This document shows positions 55,701 through 61,700 of a stretch of 64,000 nt of DNA, one piece after another. Positions within the stretch are counted from its first letter, which is position 1. Every line of letters starts with the position of its first letter. Source of the DNA: Eopsaltria australis. Lineage: Eukaryota; Chordata; Aves; Passeriformes; Petroicidae. The stretch lies in NCBI GenBank assembly GCA_034509425.1, contig JAVTVJ010000070.1:3410001-3474000 (forward strand), given 5' to 3'. The notes under the pieces were generated by a model, which was given only the letters and a program-made list of their open reading frames with translations, had not been told where the DNA came from and did no database searches. Position numbers and translations under genes: made by a program.

Positions 55701-58700
55701 CTGTTTCCTCACTTCCAACCCAAGCCTGCTCAAGTTCATGCTGAGACATTATTGAAATCAAGACAAAGGAGTTAGCAATGCACTTGGGATTTGGTGAAGA
55801 GGTAACTCTACCCATTCAGGGACATCTCCGGCACCGTGATTCCTGCATGTTCAATCACATGGGTAAAACAATACAAATTGCAAATAAACAGAATCGACAT
55901 CCAAATGAGTGCCAGCGTGTTGTTGATATATGCTTACCACAGCTTGCACAACAGAGATGCAAATGCGAAATTCAGCCTGAGTTATAAAAGGAAGAAAGTT
56001 GAACTGTGAAGAACAACAACAACAACAACAACAAAAAGCTGAAAAAGGCACTGTCCTGCTTCTCCACTGCAGATATTAAGCAGCTGTGCCACTGGAGACT
56101 TGCAAAGGAAGAGAGAGCACGGCCCGAGTAACACACGAGTAGAGCAATGGCTCAAACTGAGGACACCGATACTCACATGCTATAATGTTTCCATAGCGGT
56201 TCTTTGTTCTGTTTTGATCCTTCTTAGCGACATCCCAAGAAGCTGACTGCCCCTCAAAGAAACTCTATAAATAAAAATGTTCCGAAAGAAAACATTCTGA
56301 CCATTAATTTATCTCCAAAAGTAACAGTTTATAAGAACTGCCCCACCATAAAGTAAATCCAGCTTTGCTCGCCTGCTCCGGTCACCCAGGCAGTACCATG
56401 GTACAGAAATACCTAGAGAAGGGAGCCTCTCTCCCTCTGACTGCTACCAGTAAATGGGAAACTCACTGAGGAACTTCAGAAGGATTTCAAATCCTGTAAT
56501 TGCCGGAAGGCTAAACTTGCTTATACATCCTTGCTATGGAGGAACGACAGTAAACTGAGAAAGCACAGAGAGACTGATCACTCTTCTTAAAGACAGTGCA
56601 ATATACAGCCTGTTTACTACGGTGTTACATTGCTTTCCACGTACTACTTAGTAAAACATCTTTCCTTCCTACAGAGCTATCAGGAACTCTCCTCTGCCAG
56701 TGTCCACTGTTCTTGTTGCCTTTCCTCACATCCCTCCCTCTAGCCACTCACAAAATTATTCTACATTTTTGAACTCTTAAGACTTTGATCTCTCAGTATT
56801 GATAAAAGCAGTTTTTACTTCTCCTTGGCCTTCTCTTCATTGCCCATAGATATTTTAAGGTGTTGTAGGTCTATGCTACTCCTTCCTTCCAGATGTTCTC
56901 TTATCCTGGGTAAGTTATCTCCAGAAAATACACAGTAGCCATGGAATAAGAACTTCAATACACAGTCAGAAGCCCAAAGCAGGGAACAGATGTCATGTAA
57001 AGCGACAGAAATACAGCAAGCAGGAAAACACCTGATATGGCATCAGGGACCACCCTCCCCCCCAGCAGTGACTGACACGTGGGCTTAGCCTTGAAGTTAG
57101 GCAGAGCATAACAAAGCACGTTTAAGTAAAAGAGAGGAAAGGAGCATAATGTTCTTTTAAAAACCACACATTTATTTATTCCAGTTCTTATGTTTACAGT
57201 AGAGACAGCTGCAGAAAGGAGAGAAGGTTGAAAACTGTCAGAAGAGATTACTTACTCAGAGAAAACTCATTGTAAACCTAGCCGTATTGTGAGCAACCTT
57301 GGCAGTCCCATTCCCATCTTTACTGTGTGTCCTGCCTGATATCCTAATCCCAAAGAATCACAACAGATTCAGAGATCAGAAGTGAAACAAATCTGTACTC
57401 ATCTTCTACCTCCAATGCTGGGAAAGTCTTGCTTCTATTTTAACACTAGAGTTGTAAGTAGACATGCTCAGGCAGGTTTAATTAGAACTTCAAGATGTTA
57501 CTACCCTCATCATATCTTTACTGCTCCTCAGCTGGAGTTAAGTCCCAGTATTGCCCTACTGAGATGCTAAAATAAATCAGGAGAGTGCTTCCAGTCAACG
57601 TTTCTTGCAAAACCAGGCAGGTTAAATTCTTTACTTTAACCTAATCCAGGAGATCTGCACTAAAAATAACTCACATAACTAATTACAGCATTTCCACTAA
57701 AGAGCACCAACAAAAGAGTGGCAACTTCTTACAGATTATCAAAATTATTCTTTTTATACCCTAGGGAACACACAGGGATTTTCTACCAGGCAGTTGTAAA
57801 GGCTCAAACCATTGGATTTCATTCACTATTTCATTTTTGGGTTACATATATAAGAATCTTATGCCTGTTAATCTGTTTTTCACTTAAACCCATGACATGT
57901 AGTTCCATCCTTTTGCAATACAATGCAAACAAAAGGCTGCCCATTTCAAAGGGATTTTTCCTACCAAAGCCCCACCACTGGAGATCTCACCTCATACTCC
58001 TCTTTAAATCCATAGCTGTCAGAGGTCTTCATTAGGTTAATATGCTGCAGGAGATCAGCCACCCTGATGGCAGGGTGCAGCTGCCCAGTCTGGTACGGGG
58101 ATTCTGTGCCTTCACAGAGATAACGGGGGACATCCAGGAGTCGGCTGGACTCTGCTGTTGCACTGTGATTTTCATCTGTATTCACAAGAAATCAGTGCGT
58201 TATGTACCCACAGTGCAGTAACACCTGCTGCTATACAAATCAACATCTATTTTGAACCTCTTCCTTCAAAAACATCTCTAATTTCTGAGAATGCAAAGCA
58301 CTTACTCTCCAGCACATAAATACTGTGAAGTACATAAAAGAATTTAACAGCAAACACATACAAAAGTTTGCAGTCCTTCATCCAGCAATAAAGACGTCTG
58401 AGGGGATTTTATTTGAAGCTACAAAACTTTATGACATTAATGTACTTGGAAACTCCAGACTCTATCAACCAAAGTAACTTTTTAAGGGCTAATACATATC
58501 AATAGCAATATTACACCTTAGACAATAAATTAGAATAATTCCATAGCGATATCAGCACATCATTTGTCTAAAACCAACAAAGAGTGAATTGAGAACCCAG
58601 TAAAAAAGAGAAGCAATTATGCCACCACTTCAGAACACCACCTTCACTTAGGAAGATGAATCAGCAGTACAGAGTGGTCATTTTAACTCAGGTCTTTTAG

Positions 58701-61700
58701 TAGAAAAGTGAAACTTGAGTTGAGTGTGCTGATTTCAGTCACAATTTTTGCCCTGTATAAGCAAAGAAGTTTCTTCTAACACTGTGTGTTACATGAATTC
58801 TCACATCAAAACCAAATATCAAAGCTGCATGAGGTGATCACATTTTGTCAATCCCTTCTGTGAAATAATAATTTTATTCAAATTAGTAATTATCAGATAA
58901 AATAAATTCGCAGAGGAAGAAAAATTCTAATCTAAGTAGCTATTGAAATGAGAAGTGGGTAGTCAACTGCTCCTAAATCTCTTTGAAATCAGTTTACCAT
59001 ATTCCTAGCAAGGGATCCAGGCTAGGAGTCAAAACACTCTAGGAAAAAAGAATGCCCCAAGGGTTGGATTTTGTACAATTACACCAAAATGCAAACACTA
59101 TTAATGCCTACTGAAATTAAATCTCCTGAGAAACCTGACTCTTTGAACTGTCACCTGAGTTGCTAATTTCAGTATATTTATGCCTCACTAACCTGCCTAA
59201 CAACATGAGTGACATGCAGCAGTCACTTTTTATTGTAGTGTTACCTACACTAAATCACACACGCTTCAAACCATCTCAGGATTTGTAGTTCTCCCCATTC
59301 CTCACAGAATACTTACCAGTAATAGGCACTTTAACCCATTGAAGCAGCAAAAAACAATGAGTGAACAGAACATGAGAAATTTATTTCAGGACTATATTAG
59401 AAAATGGCTAAAAGAAAGTGACAGTCAAAGTTGTTAAATCTTCACAATAGGCAACAATGAAAGCCGTTTAAAAAATATAAGGGCCACATTATTATACTAT
59501 CAGTGTAATAATAGGGACTTGGGAAAAGCAAAATTGTCATACTAACTTAGTGCTAATGTACACAGAATGGAGAGCAGCATTAATCTACACGTGAAAAAAA
59601 AGAAAACTAGTATAGCTAGAAAGTAATGTGAGTTTCGTACTAAAAAACCAACCAAACGTGTTCTGTGATTTAGAACTCATAAAATATTCCTTTTCTCTAA
59701 ATAAGGCAGAAGAAAACTGTTTTATCATGCTGGGCTAAGCAAAGACTATGAAAATGGAGCAGGCCAAATGATGCAGTTCCAAAGGAACAAGGTTACAGGT
59801 ACCCAGCCTCTACTACATGGTATGCCCAAAAGCTTGTACACTTCTCTCCACTATTTCAGTCCACACAATGAAAAATATTACCTCTTCCAACAATCAATGG
59901 TTTGCTTATATGAGGAGATTTACATGCCCAGAATAGCATTACCAGTAGATGGAAATGCAGACAGGAACTATTAAGCTGTTCTTCAGTTAGTCCCTTGCCC
60001 TTGGTATTCACAGCTGTCTGTAACTGTGTCTGCCACAGCAGAAAACACCATGGCAGGATGACACTGAGTGGGAAGGTACCACAAGCACTTCACAAGCACA
60101 AGATCAAATTTCAAAGGTATCTTGATATTTGGGAGACAATGCGAAAATCAACAAGGTGAATTGAATGGTGAATGTAACAGTAGTGTGTGTTGGAAAGGGA
60201 AATCAAATATATAACTACAGAATGGAGTAATGGACTGGAAAATGATAACTGTGGTTTTAACAGGTAACTCAATCCAAGCCAGCAACATGAACACAATAAA
60301 AAGGAGAAAATACAGTTCAGTTAGCAGAAACAGTAAAAGTGAGGCACGGGGGTACCTATTCCACTCAGCTCAGCATTAAGACTTCTTCCAACAACTGTAC
60401 CTGATTTGGGGCACTGCAATTTAAAATTCAGCCTATGAGTTGGAAAGTTGGAAAGTATTCAGGGGAAAATAATGACAACAAATTTAGAAAACATCAGCTA
60501 CAAGATGATGAGTGAATCAACTGGGTTAAACTGAACTGAAAGAGAAATAATTGAGGACACATGAACCTTTCAATGTGTAAAAAACTGTTTTGAAAGGACA
60601 GAAATGTGCCAGTTTTCCATATTTTCTATGAGTCTCTCAAAAGGAAACGGCTCAATCCACAGCAATGAAGATTTAGTCTAGATTAGCCTAGTTAGGAAAA
60701 ACCAGGGATGACCTTTAATAATACTTAGTAATAACACCCAGTTAGTAGCAATTAATACTCAGAAAATTGACCTTTGGGTCCCAAATATTGCTAATATGAA
60801 TCAGAACGTGTTCTTACTAAGGAGGACTGAGGCACTGGAACATTCCACTGCAAGAGTAAAATTCTGTTTGCTACAAATTTTTAAAATATAATGAGACAAT
60901 TTCCAGAAAGAATCTGTATTATATGTATAGTGTCCCTCCTCAAAACAGGGAAGGAATTTAATTGCCCCCAGGTCTCTTTGAGTTTTATTTCTAGGAATCT
61001 AATTTTCAACTTGTCTGTGTTCACACCAACTTCCTGATATTTGTCTTTTTTCCTAAAATAACCTCAGCAACTGACTGAAACTCAATACTGTACATTGTGT
61101 TTATCCAACCGAGAACTTGGGTACAAATTACACTTTTATCTTCTTATTTAAAAAAAAATTACAACTCTAAAACTTGCATTCAGTGTTAGATGCAGCATAG
61201 ACATAGACAGGCTCTCCGTTTCAATGTATGCTCTTCTTTTAAAGTAAGTACAAAGCTGAAAAATTTACTAGTTAATGCCAATAGAACTATGTAATTAATA
61301 TAGGCATACTGAAGTACTTGTTTGGAACATACAAAGAAAGTTGTTGTTTCCTCTTAGGTATTATGAAAGTTTTTCCTTTTCTATTTTTCTTTTCATTCTT
61401 GTTACTTAGAAAATTGAGCTTTGGGTGTCAAAAAATGTTAATGTGGACCTGAATTTTATTTTTAAAGATCTCTTAATAGAGCTCTAGTTTCATGTGTCAG
61501 TTTACTGAAACTCAGTTTCAAAGCTCTGAGGAGAAAAAATTTAGTATTTTCCATTTACATGTTTCCTCATTAACCCTTCAGTTAGCAGTGACTAGGAATA
61601 ACTTCTTAATGAGAACATAAGAAAATTTTTATTCTAAAATTGTTGTCAGTCTAATTCTGAACTGATGAACTGAGTGTAGAATTATTTTCTGGCAACAGCA

